From: Lampris incognitus
Lineage: Eukaryota > Chordata > Actinopteri > Lampriformes > Lampridae
Assembly (NCBI RefSeq): GCF_029633865.1
Contig: NC_079216.1
Location: forward strand, 24,006,136-24,070,135
DNA: 64,000 bases
Reading direction: 5' to 3'
Below are positions 37,832-60,569 of the stretch, piece after piece. The notes under the pieces were generated by a model. That model was not told the DNA's origin, searched no databases, and worked only from the letters and a program-made list of their open reading frames with translations. The stretch's first letter is position 1. Each line of letters starts with the position of its first letter. The position numbers were made by a program, and so were the translations under genes.

Positions 37832-38610
37832 GCTTCCGGTGTGGGAAGATGGTGGCGCAAATTCACGTTTGCAGCGGCCTCACGCAGTACCATCCATGCA
37901 GTGTCTTTGTCCACGTCTGCGTCTAAGTTTGTCTTCGTTTGATGGCTGGGAGAGCTGGTGCTGGATCGGCGAGGAGAGCTTGGGCTACAGTGTCCTGTGG
38001 GCCCAGGGACCACGGCCCTGCCTGGAGCTGTGCCCGAAGAGGTAACACCAAGGGCGGTCTGACAGGACGTGGAAGTGGGGCAGGCTAAACTAACCGCTAG
38101 CCCACGCAGACCGGCAGTTCCGATAACACCGAGGGTGGTCTGGCAACGGCCTCACCTCGCCTTGACTGTATTTTTAGTGGAGTGCGGGGAGGTGTGTCAA
38201 AGGTGTCTGTCTGGGAGAGCTGGCGTTGGATTGGCTGAGGGAGCCTGGTCTGCTGCGTCCTGTGGGCCCAAGGACCACGGCCCTGACCGGAGCTGCGCCC
38301 GAAGACGAAACACAGAGGGCGGTCTGACAGGACGTGTAAACGGAGCAGGCTAAGCTAACTGCTAGCCCATGCAGACTGGCAGTTCTGACAGTCATCCTGG
38401 CTGGCGTTCATTCTCCTGGACAGTGATTTTTGTTTTTTTGTTTTTGTTTTTTTTTAGTTTAGATATGGTATGTGTTAGTTTGCATATGTGTTCTTGTAGT
38501 TCTAGTAGTTTTTGGATGTGTTTTGTCTTTGTGTTGCACTGCTGAGGGAAACAATGTTTTTCATTTCATTTCATGTGTGCAAGTGCATGAAATGAAACGA
38601 TAAATAACGT
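37832..38610 (+). repeat. Interspersed repeat 'GGAAGATGGTGG', copy 2
   Basis: Matches 26549-27660 in the same order, with two monomers containing GGGCGGTCTGACAGGACGTG and GCAGGCTAAGCTAACTGCTA, and an A/T-rich tail ending AAACGATAAATAA. It lacks the solo LTR, which confirms the empty state of that site. Confidence 0.75.
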
Positions 38611-38812
38611 GTTTCTGATTTCTGATCGTTAGTGGTTAGAAACTCTTATTTCAAATAAAGTAGACTGCTTTGATACATATGATGACATATGATATGATAA
38701 GATATATCATTTATGCCCTAAGACTGAGGAGCAATAAATAGAGGATTATCATATGATTATTTTTGTCTTAGTTCTTCAATCTTATTATTCTTTAAGTCTT
38801 ATTCTTAAGTCC

Positions 38813-39240
38813 TTGATTGTTCTTGTATTGCATAATACTGACCATTGACAGGGATGCAGGTCTTCCATGCTATCTATTCAAATGTATTCTTATAAATACT
38901 ATTAAACCTTTCAATGACATTAGACTATTTTATTTTGCACATGTAGAGATAGAAAAATAAGATTATGTCTGATTTTTGTTTAGACATGGTGACAAAAATA
39001 TTTGTTTTTCAAGTGTTTCTTTACTCCCTAACGTGTTCAGCACTGTGCATGGTATTACTGTTTTTTATCACAATACACCTCCATGTGTCTTGGCGTTCAC
39101 CACACGTTGTTTTTGTATCACTGTATAACTTGTATCACTGTACTATGGTGCTTGATACAGTCATGTATAATCCACTAAGGGCAAAATGAACATAAAACCA
39201 CTAGATGTTATCCTTTATACCAGCGCTGATCCAGGATTGG
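38813..39240 (+). repeat. Locally duplicated block, copy 1
   Basis: Nearly the same as 44113-44547 (CTTGATTGTTCTTGTATTGC ... GCACTGATCCAGG type ends), including AATCCACTAAGGGCAAAATG. No coding content. It is either part of a local duplication or a third interspersed repeat. Confidence 0.7.
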
Positions 39241-39888
39241 TGGAAGGTCATAAGCTACTGTTGTCTTATTGGGTGGACGTGTGAGGCATAGCTCTCATTA
39301 TTGTGATTATATTTTACCATGTAATGCCTCCATGTGTTTCTATATTTTACAGTTTTGTTTTCTTGCAAACTCCATATTTCCATCTTTTTAAATACGTATG
39401 AGAAGTGTACCATAAACAGAACAGTAAATGAAGGCCAAAGCATGTAAAACAGCTATGTTGACTGCTGGTAGTCCAGTAATAGTCCAGTAATAGTAGTAGT
39501 CCAGTGAACAGCTGGCTCCTGCAGCAGTGCAGTCTGGGAGTGATCCAAACAGGTACCAAATGTTTTTAATCCTTTTGGACTCATGACCTGCACTTCCTCT
39601 GGCTGCACCAGCAGGGAAAATCATGTGAAATCAGATCATTGCCCTTGTTCAGCCAGCCGCAGAAGCAGAAAATCTCTAAAATGGAGCTTGTTACGGGGAT
39701 AAAATCACATTACTTGTCCCAGTGAATGTGTCTTCCTATACAGCGTGTCTGTCATGTATCTACTGACCTGCATCAAACCAGGACCATGTCTCTATGGGGA
39801 GATCTACTTATTTTTCTGTCTTTATTTATTAAAATGGATTAAATCAACAAGCTTATGTGCAGCGTGGTGATGTAAGTAGGAATGTATA

Positions 39889-40085
39889 GGCTTTATGGTG
39901 TGTTACAACAGGCTTTATGGTGTATTACAACAGGCTTTATGGTTTGTTACAACAGGCTTGATGGTGTGTTACAACAGGCTTCATGGGGTGTTACAACAGG
40001 CTTGATGGTTTGTTACAACAGGCTTTATGGTGTGTTACAACAGGCTTGATGGTGTGTTACAACAGGCTTTATGGTGTGTTAGAGC
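39889..40085. repeat. 22-23-bp tandem repeat, about 9 copies
   Basis: Units built on AGGCTTTATGGTGTGTTACA with TTGATGG and TTTGTT variants. Confidence 0.9.
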
Positions 40086-40169
40086 AGATAGATTGTACTA
40101 CACACAGAAGCAAACCTATCAAATAGCTTCGGCAAGGGCAGATCTTTGGGCCAACAGAGGCTCAGACAG

Positions 40170-40587
40170 CCCAGATAGCAAAATTGCTGTGGCCCGGACC
40201 CATCCCACACCCGACACTTCATCCGGGCCACATACCGCCTGGAATGATGGCACTTGGGCGGTCCGCTCCTGTTTGCCAGATCTGGGCCAGAACCAAGCCA
40301 TAGCATGTGCCACATATTTGCCAAAGGTGACCCATATTTGTTTTGTGATATTTGGGCCATATTCACCATTTACCACACAGGCCACTTCAGGGTCACATCC
40401 AGACTACATGTTGCTGAGAGCACCGCGTCTTTGCCAGAAAAGGCCCACATTTGATTTGGCATATTTGGGCCATATTTGCTAGTATACATGTGGGCCACTT
40501 CAGGCTCACATCCATTTTGTCAGGGCCAGAAGAAGGCCATCAGTGCCGCATCATTGCCTGAAGTGGCCCATCCGGATGCTATCTGGG
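40170..40587. mobile_element. MITE with CCCAGATAGCA ends, copy 1
   Basis: Starts CCCAGATAGCAAAATTGC and ends GGATGCTATCTGGG: inverted ends of about 11 bp. It is inwardly rich in repeated GGGCCA/TGGCCC words (CCATATTTG, GGCCACTTCA). The copy at 44563-44989 is closely similar. No gene. The target duplication is unclear, so the superfamily is left open. Confidence 0.7.
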
Positions 40588-41724
40588 AGTGCTCTGCATA
40601 AACAGGAGTTAAACTGCAGCCAAATACTTACTCACTTGCATGTTGTTAGTCTTAGATGATACAAATGAGTTTCACAAAAGGCAACAAGAGATCTGTCAAC
40701 AAAAAGATGTGGCAAATGAAAACCGGAGCTAAGTCAGGATGCATCGTAGTAGGACAGTCAATGTTTGTTTGTGAAATAGTGTCTTCACAAACAAGCACGC
40801 ACATCTGATGCAGTGTACTGGACATGCAGCTATATCATGTGTTTTCTCCTCAAATAGAAACAACGACCCTCCAGCATTTTTCAGTGTTTTATTTTAGGAT
40901 ATCCAGCAACCGATATGAGCTCTGCTTTCACACTTGAAATGTTGATCCTGGTTTACTGGGCTGACAGTTCATCCTTCAGTAACACTTATCCAGCCCCTCA
41001 CAGGAGATCTTACACAACTTCAAGAGTCAAACAGATTGGTGATTTGCAAACACGAGTGGTGGGCCTTGTAGAGGAATCCCATCAGTCTTTTCATCCTTCC
41101 TGAATCAGTAATGCAGTTATAGTCAGAGCCTGTTCGTTTAGAAAAGCAGCAGTGGAGTGAAAAGGTTTATTGTGGCCCCTAGTGGTTGAAAGAAGTACAA
41201 ATCTTTTCAGTGATGAAGCGACAAAGCATCTTGCAGCAAGTGGGATGTACATGCGAAAAATTCTACAACGACCAACTGAGTATTTTTATCTCAAATACAT
41301 AAGTCAAATGTGTACGGAAGAGGATTAGGGCCACATGTGAAAAATTTGAGTTCAGAGTTTGAAGTAAAAAATTCTGAGAATAAAATCAGAATTCTGTCTT
41401 CAATCTCAAAATTCCAACTTTATTCCCAGAATTACAAATTTTAAGTCCAAATTCTGAGATTAAACTCAGGATTCTGACTTTAATCTCAGAACTCAAATAC
41501 AGTTTTAATATGTGGCCCTAAGTGAACAGTACAGGGGGGGGTATGAATTCATATCTTGATGCATGCTCAGTGATCCAGGTAAAGAAACCACAGAAAGGTG
41601 AATCAGTTCATCCGGACACAACGTTTAGTGGGAGAAACGTTTCATCACTCATCTGAGTGACTTCATCACTCTGAAGAGGTCTACAATATGGCTGTGAATA
41701 TTCTCATTCATCCAGGTCATGGTT
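40588..41724. other. Non-coding stretch with AATTCTGA repeats and a hairpin repeat
   Basis: 40600-41330 shows nothing recognisable. 41340-41515 is made of degenerate repeats of AATCTCAGAATTC type. 41575-41690 holds an interspersed motif with a hairpin (ATCACTCATCTGAGTGAC-like) that recurs inverted at 44996-45080. Confidence 0.6.
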
Positions 41725-43744
41725 ATCCAAAGGAATTGAATCAAGTGCAACTGGACTTGGTATATATCTGTGAAGACGTTTCGCCTCTCATCCAAGAGGC
41801 TTCCTCAGTTCGTGCCTTCCTGACTAGATGAAGCTAGTCTGACTGGCTGGTGATGAGACTCAGATATTTATCCTCTTTGGAGTTGTTATCAGAGCTATAG
41901 ATGTCCATGGCTCTTTGTGTCCCGATGTTTACCAACACCCGTCGCTAACAGAGCCATAGATATGAGTGGCTCTTTTGTGTACCGATGTTTGGCCGTGCCC
42001 GTCGTTATCGGAGCTATTGATATGCATTTGTTTAGCAGTGACGGTCGTTGGGGGTGTTAGTTTCGACTTCATTATTCAGTGGTCATGAGTCGTTGGAGCC
42101 GTTAGTGACCGACTGTTGTTCTTGGAGGCTAGGCTTCTTGAGTCTCCTGGGTAGAGATGAAAGGATGGCATTGTAAGTGGGAGATAGGTGGTGTCGCAGA
42201 CCTCCTTCTCTGTTGAGGGATGGTTTTTCCAGTTTCACATAGATGGCTTCCTTCCCCCCTCTTTCAAACCATCTATCTTCCCTGTCCAAAATGTGTACGT
42301 TGCTGTCCTCGAAGGAGTGCGTCTTCTCCTTTAGGTATAGATAGACTGCTGAGTCTTGTCCTGAGGAGTTTGGCCTTCTGTGTTGGGCCATCCGTTTGTG
42401 TAGTGGTTGTTTGGTTTCTCCTATGTATAGGCTAGTTCAATCCTCATTGCATTGTATAGCATACACCAGATTGCTTTTTTGGGTGTGTGGTACACGGTCT
42501 TTGGGATGAACCAGTCTTTGTCGGAGTGTGTTGCTGGGTTTGAAGTATACCGGGATTCGGTGTTTGTTGAAAATTCTCCTGAGTTTCTCGGAGACCCCAG
42601 AAACATACGGGATGACTGTGCTATTCCTTCTGTTCCTTTTCTCCTTGTCGCTCACCTGGTTGGTCTTTTTGGAACGTGTTGCAGTTTTCACAAAGGTCCA
42701 ACTGGGGTAGCCGCAGGTTTTTAAAGCTCCCCTCAGATGTTTGTGTTCTTCTCGTTGGGCCTGAGTGCTGCTGGGCACATTGTCAGCTCTGTGTTGCAAA
42801 GTTCTGATGACGCTCAGTTTGTGTTCCAGTGGGTGGTGTGAGTCGAAAAGTAGATATTGGTTTGTGTGTGTAGGTTTCCTGTAAACCCCAATGTGGAGGC
42901 TCCTGTCTTCCCCAATGTGGACGTCACAGTCCAAGAAGGGCAAACTGTTGTTCTTTACGTCTTCCCTTGTGAACTTAATGTTCTTGTCTACTGAGTTGAT
43001 GTGTTTGGTAAATGCTTGCACCTCTTGTGTTTGGATTTTGACCCATGTGTCATCCACATATCTGAACCAGTGGCTCGGAGGTGCTCCTCTGAAGGAGTTC
43101 AGGGCCCTGTGTTCTACCTCTTCCATATATAAGTTGGCCACAATGGGCGATACTGGTGAGCCCATTGCACAGCCTTGTTTCTGTCTGTAAAACTGGCCCC
43201 TGAATTGGAAATATGTAGTGTTCAGGCAAAGGTCCAGTAGTTGGCAAATCTGGTCTGGGCTGAGGTTGGTCCTATCGTGGAGAGTGTTGTCCCGTAGCAA
43301 ACGTTGCCTCACAGTTTCCAAAGCCTCCATGGTTGGGATGCAGGTGAATAACGAGGTCACACCATGGGATACCGTGGTTTCATCTGGTTCCAGTTTTACT
43401 CCTTGGACCTTGTCCACGAAGTCAATGGAGTTTTGGATATGGTGAGGTGTTTCGCCCACTAAAGGGGTCAAGATGTTGGCTATATGTTTGGCAATGTTGT
43501 ACGTGACTGAGTTTATGCTGCTGACGATGGGCCTTGGTAAACATCAGGACACAAAGAGCCATGGACATCTATAGCTCTGATAACGACTTCAAAGAGGATA
43601 AATTCTGAGTCTCATCACCAGCCAGTCAGACTAGTTTCGTCAAAGTCAGGAAGGCACGAACTGAGGAAGCCTCTTGGATGAGAGGCGAACGTTTTCATGG
43701 ATATATACCAAGTCCAGTTGCACTTGATTTAACTCCTTTGGATA
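41725..43744 (-). mobile_element. Penelope-like retroelement with inverted terminal repeats
   Basis: A - strand RT of Penelope type followed by a GIY-YIG endonuclease, enclosed by about 210-bp inverted repeats (41725-41935 and 43533-43744). Each contains AAGTGCAACTGGACTTGGTA or its complement and a hairpin CCTCT-TGGATG-AGAGG followed by CGAA. Terminal repeats in inverse orientation are known for Penelope-like elements. The coding part is 5' truncated and mutated. Confidence 0.88.
42083..43471 (-). pseudogene. Penelope-type reverse transcriptase and GIY-YIG endonuclease
   Basis: The first frame (43471-42437, 344 residues) has QKQGCAMGSPVSPIVANLYMEE-type sequence and HWFRYVDDTWVKI (YVDD). Motif A reads VSHGVTSLFTCIP where the family has Asp before Val, so the first catalytic Asp is Gly here (GGT for GAT). 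After LVYAIQCNED there is one in-frame TGA, and the frame continues (LYIGETKQPLHKRMAQHR) with the GIY-YIG core down to 42083. The N-terminus of the normal protein is missing. It is inactive. Confidence 0.88.
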
Positions 43745-43784
43745 GGTCTATAATATGAATTTTTTTTTGTAGGTTGTTTTTTTG

Positions 43785-44090
43785 TAGGTAGAGTGGGTGG
43801 TCTAGTAATCAAAAGGTTGATGGTTTGATCCCCGGCTCCTCCAGAGAGCAGGTGGAAGTGTTCTTGAGCAAGACACTGAACCCCTACCTGCTCCTGATAA
43901 GCAGGTTGGCGTCTTGCATGGCAGCCTCCACCATTAGTGTGTGAATGTGTGTATGAATGTGTGTAAATATGTGTGTGAATGTGTGTGAATATGTGTGTAA
44001 TTGTGTGTGATTGTGAGGCATCCACTGTAAACCAGTTTGAGTGGTTGGTAGACTAGAAAAGTTCTTTATAAATACAGTCCATTTATAATT
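43785..44090 (+). repeat. tRNA-derived SINE, copy 2
   Basis: Same family as 37205-37510: GGTAGAGTGGGTGGTCTAGT, GGTTTGATCCCCGGC (B-box with C to T), GGCATCCACTGTAAA and the TTTATAAATAC tail. It is followed by the same flank TTTACATCTGTT(C/T)TACTAA as copy 1, which implies shared ancestry of the flank too. Confidence 0.8.
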
Positions 44091-44112
44091 TACATCTGTT
44101 CTACTAATAGAA

Positions 44113-44547
44113 TCTCCTTGATTGTTCTTGTATTGCATAATACATCGACAGGGATGCAGGTCATCCCTATTATCTATTTACATGTATTCTTATAAATACT
44201 ATTAAACCTTTTAATGGCATTAGACTATTTTATTTTGCACATGCAGAGATAGAAAAAAACATTGTCTGATTTTTGTCTTTAGACATAGTGACAAAAATAT
44301 TTGTTTTTCAAGTGTTTCTTTACACCCATAAGGTGTTCAGCTCTGTGTATGGTATTACTGTTATTTATCACCATACACCTCCATGTGTCTTAACGTTCAC
44401 AACATTGTTTTTGTATCACTGTATAACTTGTATCACTGCACCACGGAGCTTGATTCAGTCATGTATAATCCACTGAGGGCAAAATGAGCATTTATTTTGC
44501 ACATAAAACCACTAGATGGTATCCTTTATACACGCACTGATCCAGGG
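44113..44547 (+). repeat. Locally duplicated block, copy 2
   Basis: Close match to 38813-39240. It follows SINE copy 2 directly, whereas in copy 1 about 1.3 kb including an interspersed repeat lies between. Confidence 0.7.
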
Positions 44548-44562
44548 CCATCTCTCATCTAA

Positions 44563-44989
44563 CCCAGATAGCAAAATTGCTGTGGCCCGGACCGGTCCCA
44601 CACCAACACGTTCATCCAGCCCACATACCACGGGGAATGATGGCATTTGGGCGGCCCGCTCCTGTTTGCCAGATCTGGGCCAAAACCAAGCCATAGCAAT
44701 GCCGCATGTGCCACATATTTGCCAAATGTGGCCCATATTTGTTTTGTGATATTTGGGCCATATTCACCATTTACCACACGGGCCACTTCAGGGTCACATC
44801 CAGATTACATGTTGCCGAGAGCACCGCATCTTTGCCAAAAAAGGCCCACATTTGATTTTGCATATTTGGGCCATATTTGCTATTATACGTGTGGCCACTT
44901 CAGGCTCACATCCATTTTGTCAGGGCCAAAAGAAGGCCATCAGTGCCGCATCATTGCCTGAAGTGGCCCACATCCGGATGCTATCCGGG
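44563..44989. mobile_element. MITE with CCCAGATAGCA ends, copy 2
   Basis: Same element and orientation as 40170-40587, ending GGATGCTATCCGGG. About the same length (427 bp). Confidence 0.7.
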
Positions 44990-45595
44990 AAGTGACCTCT
45001 TCAGATTGAAGAGGTCAGTTAGATGACTGATGACACATTTCTCCCATCCAACGTTGTGTCCAGATGAGCTGATTCAACTTCCTGTGATGTATAAAGTCAT
45101 AGTATACAGGGTGGATTGTGTTACTTATTGTGGAACAATGTTTCTAAGCTCAACAATGTATATAAGAACAATGATTCAATCAACACAAATAAAATAGTAC
45201 ATATTTGATATAAAATCTGAACTACAAGTAATAAAGCATTTGGCAGGTCCCTCTTCCATTTTTGTTTGAGGAGTCTTGTATTGAAAATGAAAGAGGGACT
45301 CGCCAAATGCTTTAATGCTTTTTTCTGTCGGGAAATGAATACAGTTGATGCAACAGATGTATGTGGACAAAGTGGCCACGTCTACATTGCTACAGTCCCA
45401 CTATCAGAGCCTGGAGAAGGAAGCGCAAGGGGAGGAAAGTGCCATCAAGGCAGCAAGTTAAGGTTACAAGTTTTCAATACTCTGCTTAGCCAACATGCAC
45501 TCCCTTCATAACAAGCACCCTGGACCCCATTAAATATGTTTTTTTTTTGTGTGCTCTCAAGTGTTATCCTTTGTGGTCAGATACAGATGTGAATG
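44990..45595. other. Non-coding stretch with an inverted hairpin repeat
   Basis: 44996-45080 is the reverse-complement relative of 41580-41690 (ACAACGTTG, GTGTCCAGATGAGCTGATTC). The remainder to 45595 shows no gene or element. A near-palindrome around GCATTTGGCAGGTCCCTCTT and its complement lies at 45236-45315. Confidence 0.5.
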
Positions 45596-46820
45596 TACAC
45601 CGATCATGCAAAAAATTAAAACCACCTCCCTAATATTGTGTAGGTCCTCCTTGTGCTGCCAAAACAGTTCTGACCCGTCGAGGCATGGACTCCACAAGAC
45701 CTCTGAAGGTGTCCTCTGGTATCTGGCACCAACACGTTCGCAGCAGATCCTCTAACTCCTGTTAAGTTGTGAGGTGGGACCTCCATGGATCAGACTTGTT
45801 TTTCCAAAACATCCCACAGATGCTCAATGAGATTGAGTTCTAGGGAATTTGAAGGCCAAGGCAACTCCTTGAACTCTTTGTCATGTTCCTCAAACCATTC
45901 CTGAACAAAGTGTGCAGTGTGGCAGGGTGCATTATCCTGCTGAAAGAGGCCACTGCCATCAGGGAATACTGCTGCCATGAAGGATCCTGGTCTGCAATGA
46001 TGTTTAGGTAGGTGGTACGTGTCAAAGTAACATCTACATGAATACCAGGACCCAAGGTTTCCCAGCAGAACATTGCCCAGAGCATCACACTGCCTCTGCC
46101 GGCTTGCCTTCTTCCCATAGTGCATCCTGGTACCATCTCTCCCCCATGTATAAATGACACACACACATCCAGCCATCCACATGATGTAAAAGAAAACGTG
46201 ATTCATCAGACCAGGCCACCTTCTTCCATTGCTCAATGGTCCAGTTCTGATGTTCACATACCCATTATAGGTACTTGTGGTGGTGGAGAGGGGTCATCAT
46301 GGACACTCTGACTGGTCTGCAGCCATGCCGCCCCATACACAGCAAGCTGTGATGCGCTGTGTGTCCTGACACCTGTCTATCATAGCCAGCATTAATTTTT
46401 TCAGCAATTTGATCTACAGTAGCTCTTCTGTGGGGTTGGACCAGATGGGCTAGCCTTCACTCTCCACACCCATCAATGAGCCTTTGGCAGCCATGACCCT
46501 GTCACCAGTTCACCGGTTGTCCTTTCTTGGAACACTTTTGGTAGGTATTGACCACTGTATACCAGAAACACCCCATAAGACCTGTGTTTTGGAGATGCTC
46601 TGACCCAGTCGTCTAGCCACCACAATTTGACCCTTGTCAAAGTCTCTCAGATCATTATGCTTGCCCATTTTTTCCTGCTTCCAACACATCAACTTCAACA
46701 ACTGACTGTTCACTTGCTGCCTGATATATCCCACCCCTTGACAGGTGCCATTGTAATGAGATAATCAATCTTATTCACTTACCTGTCAGTGGTTTTAATG
46801 TTCTGGCTGATCGGCGTATA
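45596..46820 (-). mobile_element. Tc1-like DNA transposon, decayed
   Basis: The ends are inverted and preceded by TA: left TACACCGATCATGC, right (reversed) TATACGCCGATCAGCC, then AACATTAAAACCAC-type sequence. About 1.2 kb. It carries one - strand transposase broken by frameshifts. The left end is more eroded than the right. Confidence 0.85.
45790..46734 (-). pseudogene. Tc1-family transposase
   Basis: N-terminal part at 46734-46510 (MGKHNDLRDFDKGQIVVARR, helix-turn-helix for end binding). Catalytic part at 46257-45790: SGLFQQDNAPCHTAH with the second Asp, and LELNLIEHLWDVLEKQV with the last Glu, spaced as DD34E. The middle with the first Asp is in other frames. Several indels are present. 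Confidence 0.85.
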
Positions 46821-47960
46821 TTTTAACACAGATGTATAGTCACAAAACGACAAACCCATTAAATAAATAAATCAATAATAAAAAAGGATAAAACACCACA
46901 CTGGTAAGTGCTTTCTACTCGTACTACCTCTGACATCCTGTGCCAGCCCCCGGCACAGACGCAAAATCCTAATTTTTCACTATCCACACTGACTTCAGGT
47001 GTTAACCGTCTTCATATCTGCTGGTACATCCTAACTGCACCTTCCATTCTTCACACTAAACAATGTGGACTAAGACGATTTGTTTTGTGTTAGGAAATCA
47101 AAAGGATTGTAATGCAACCATTATTTTCTCCATGACAGAAATGCTTCCTGGTAGGTTCACAAGCTCACTGTGTGGGATTAAACGTTTTATATTACAGCCA
47201 TGGGGGAAAGTTTAAATATGGATACTGTGGCTGGGAAATAATTCAGTGTTATCATTTATTATCTTTCAATGGTATCAGGATGAAATGTGGATATCGCCAT
47301 GTTGAGAAACATAATTTTGTGGTCTATAATAATAATAACAAGAACCTACTACCCAAAACTTCTCACAAAGTTAAGTCTGATTTATCTGAGAGGGTATGAT
47401 TCAAAAAGTAGTTGTGGCTTGATATTATACTTTACATTACCGAGCAGTTCACTTAAATATGGTATTTATATGTATTGTGATAACGATACTGATATTGTGA
47501 ATAATTTCCTGTGATCATCATCATATTTCCCATACTGCCCTGTGGTAGTGGATGCTCTTAAGCATGGAGGTGACATCACATGAAGTGACAGTAAAAGTGA
47601 TGGTGTGTTTATATTCCATGACAATAATGTGCTCAGCCTGTGGCATGTGATTGACAACTGAGCGCTTATTGGTGGCGGGAGGATTAACTGTACCCCAAAA
47701 TATTATTTTTTACAGGTCGATTATTAAATGTGGGTTTTTTATGGGGAAACTAAAGAGCACTTCACCCTCTCACCTTACCCTTCTTACCCGTGTTAAGCCT
47801 AAATGCAAGGCACCCTTTTCAAGACCTTAAGAAAGGGCATGTGTAAACACATTTACATTCAATATGACGTCTTGGAAATACTGTACAGCTGCTGTAACAT
47901 GTCAGTTGCACTGGCAGTGTACACATGAGACAAAGGTGCATAATATGTTTTGCTGAAGCA
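46821..47960. other. Non-coding stretch, possible 3' flank of ano10
   Basis: No gene or element recognised. AT-rich in places (47300-47500). Confidence 0.5.
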
Positions 47961-47974
47961 TGCTACCACTAGCT

Positions 47975-47980
<6 letters not shown>

Positions 47981-48060
<80 letters not shown>

Positions 48061-48222
48061 CTTATCAGCAGAATGTGTAAAGCATATAGTTGTGGTGTAT
48101 TGGCACTCAGCAGTCTGGTGGATACAGTATACAGTATGCAGTATACAGTATACAGTATGCATTATGCAGTATGCAGTATGCAGTATACTGTATACAGTAT
48201 GCAGTATACAGTATACAGTAAT
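47981..48222. repeat. TG tract and a TACAGTATGCAG tandem repeat
   Basis: About 40 TG units at 47981-48059. At 48124-48222 a 6-12-bp tandem array of ATACAGTATGCAGT words that is almost self-complementary (TATACTGTATACAGTATA). Confidence 0.92.
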
Positions 48223-48324
48223 ATAGTGGAGCTCATCATACATCCTCTCCCTGGGAGCAGAACAGAAGATCCTCCTGTACCATCGTTCCTGTTTCAGGAC
48301 CATTCAGCCCCAAGTAGCACTGAT

Positions 48325-59464
<11,140 letters not shown>

Positions 59465-60221
59465 CTGCAGTACAATTTTCAATTAGACATTCGACATTTG
59501 ACTGGTGTTTTTAGCCCGGTACCATATCTTAAACGCAGATTTTAAAATAATCTGTATCGTAAATCCCATATTTGCAACGCTACGCTACGCTAACACCAAA
59601 ACAAGTATAAATGGGGAGAACATGCCAAAGCCTATACCTTTTTAGAAATTAAGGGGAAAAAAGCAATGCCCATGTTGGATGATGCATGTTCATTTGCTCA
59701 CACAACAGTGTGTGTCGACTTACACACTAAAAGCGATGCACACAAATGAGTACACACATGCAGACCACACAATGGGGCTGGATGCTGAGTATGGGAATAT
59801 CTAAACAAGGCAAGAGAGGCATGTTTGATGAGCAAGAAATGGCTACATATCCGAAAGGGTTAGGGTTAGAGTAGGTAAACAGGGCAGCAAAATCCCAGTT
59901 TTATTCTATTTTTATAAGGTGTCCTCTTTTGATTTGGTTTTGGTTTTTGTTTTCTCGCCCTTGTTTTTACATGAGTTGGAGAAAAAAGTGGGAACAGAGT
60001 GTGGAGATCCATGTGTCAACCCTAAAGCCTCTGAAAGCCAAAGCAGTACAAACACACTGACCAAATAATCATATTACTGTACTGACGACAAGGGAAGTTA
60101 ACTTTTCCAGAGCCAAGTGTCATGTATGAAACACTAATAATGTTCTAAGCTGTTTAAGCAGATAATTGGAAAGTGCACACGGCAGACTTATGACAGTAAC
60201 GTAGTATATTTATTATTACAC
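59465..60221. other. ano10 intron, non-coding
   Basis: No exon for the missing ano10 N-terminus was found on the - strand here, and no element. Confidence 0.5.
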
Positions 60222-60411
60222 TGTAACAACCTAGCTATCCAGAGTAGAGCGGAGTACCAAGAGAACGCCCTGGTGGCGATTCTGCCTTATATACTATTCA
60301 GGAACAACCAATAGATGACCTCCACCTTATTCAGTACCAATCACATTGATCTGTGTATATTCAAAACTAATAAAAACACACTGGGTAAAATTCTGTGTTG
60401 GGAACACCACA
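60222..60411 (-). repeat. 3' LTR of element G
   Basis: 190 bp. On the - strand it starts TGTGGTGTTCCCAACAC and ends GGTTGTTACA, and contains an AATAAGG patch. The left duplication cannot be checked because the partner LTR is outside. Confidence 0.85.
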
Positions 60412-60569
60412 GCTCCTCCCCTGTAAATTCAAACTTCATTTTTTTCTAGGATTCTAACATATCCTTTTTGCTCTTAAGCTCCTAACCATGTACAGTATTT
60501 CTTCAACAGTAACCATACATTACATTACAGATCTTTTCTTTTTTTTTTAATAACCAATCTGCATGTCAG

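Noticed and set aside
41775-41850. Perfect hammerhead ribozyme in the Penelope terminal repeat
   Set aside because: The complement reads TTGGATGAGAGGCGAAAC; the core needs CTGATGA, and two core bases differ. Kept only as a possible variant in the findings.
59465-60221. Missing ano10 N-terminal exons
   Set aside because: No - strand segment here shows both splice sites and anoctamin-like sequence; they most likely lie right of the window.
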